DNA of 6,303 nt from Rhodoferax sp. (GTDB lineage: Bacteria > Pseudomonadota > Gammaproteobacteria > Burkholderiales > Burkholderiaceae_C): positions 1 through 6,303 of the forward strand of contig JAKFXU010000328.1 of the NCBI GenBank assembly GCA_021731215.1, in the 5' to 3' direction. The notes beneath the pieces are model-generated. The model was not told where the DNA came from and did not search any database. It saw only the letters and a program-made list of their open reading frames with translations. Shown here piece by piece: positions 6,301-6,303 of the stretch; positions within the stretch are counted from its first letter, which is position 1; each line of letters starts with the position of its first letter. The position numbers were made by a program, and so were the translations under genes.

Positions 6301-6303
6301 GAC

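Overview
The window looks like chromosomal DNA of a beta-proteobacterium, most likely Burkholderiales and perhaps Comamonadaceae such as Rhodoferax or Polaromonas relatives. This rests on GC-rich coding DNA with AT-rich spacers, the character of the ValRS and TusA proteins, and remembered gene neighbourhoods. No database was consulted.

Layout. (1) Positions 1-595, minus strand: a rubrerythrin-type di-iron protein (140 aa, no rubredoxin domain) followed downstream by the first 22 codons of a second gene. Its N-terminus resembles the GlpC/heterodisulfide-reductase-like Fe-S proteins that often accompany rubrerythrin in this group. The spacer between them holds a terminator/attenuator-like hairpin and a 10-bp inverted repeat. 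(2) Positions 596-823: an AT-rich divergent intergenic region with a perfect FNR/Anr-type box (TTGAT-N4-ATCAA) and, 15 bp away centre to centre, a perfect 18-bp palindrome. (3) Positions 824-2786, plus strand: a 581-aa FAD-dependent aromatic-hydroxylase-like monooxygenase and, 10 bp after its stop, a 68-aa protein resembling the DUF2783 family. The pair is closed by an 11-bp perfect hairpin. (4) Positions 2787-2994: a spacer with one orphan sequence resembling a shortened type I-C CRISPR repeat and a C/G-rich hairpin. (5) Positions 2995-6036, plus strand: valyl-tRNA synthetase valS (1013 aa), with an extra low-complexity segment of about 46 residues inside the catalytic domain. (6) Positions 6044-6271, minus strand: a TusA-family sulfur carrier, convergent with valS and 7 bp away.

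How the parts may work together. valS and tusA are housekeeping genes for translation and sulfur relay/tRNA thiolation, and they bound a more variable module. That module is a peroxide/oxygen-defence rubrerythrin with a probable Fe-S partner, divergent from an oxygen-consuming flavin monooxygenase with its small partner, and the shared control region carries an oxygen-sensor-type site. An oxygen-responsive switch is the most interesting reading, but it is inferred from the promoter sequence and gene families. Which of the two divergent transcripts is controlled cannot be settled from the sequence. No complete CRISPR array, transposon, tRNA or rRNA gene was seen.
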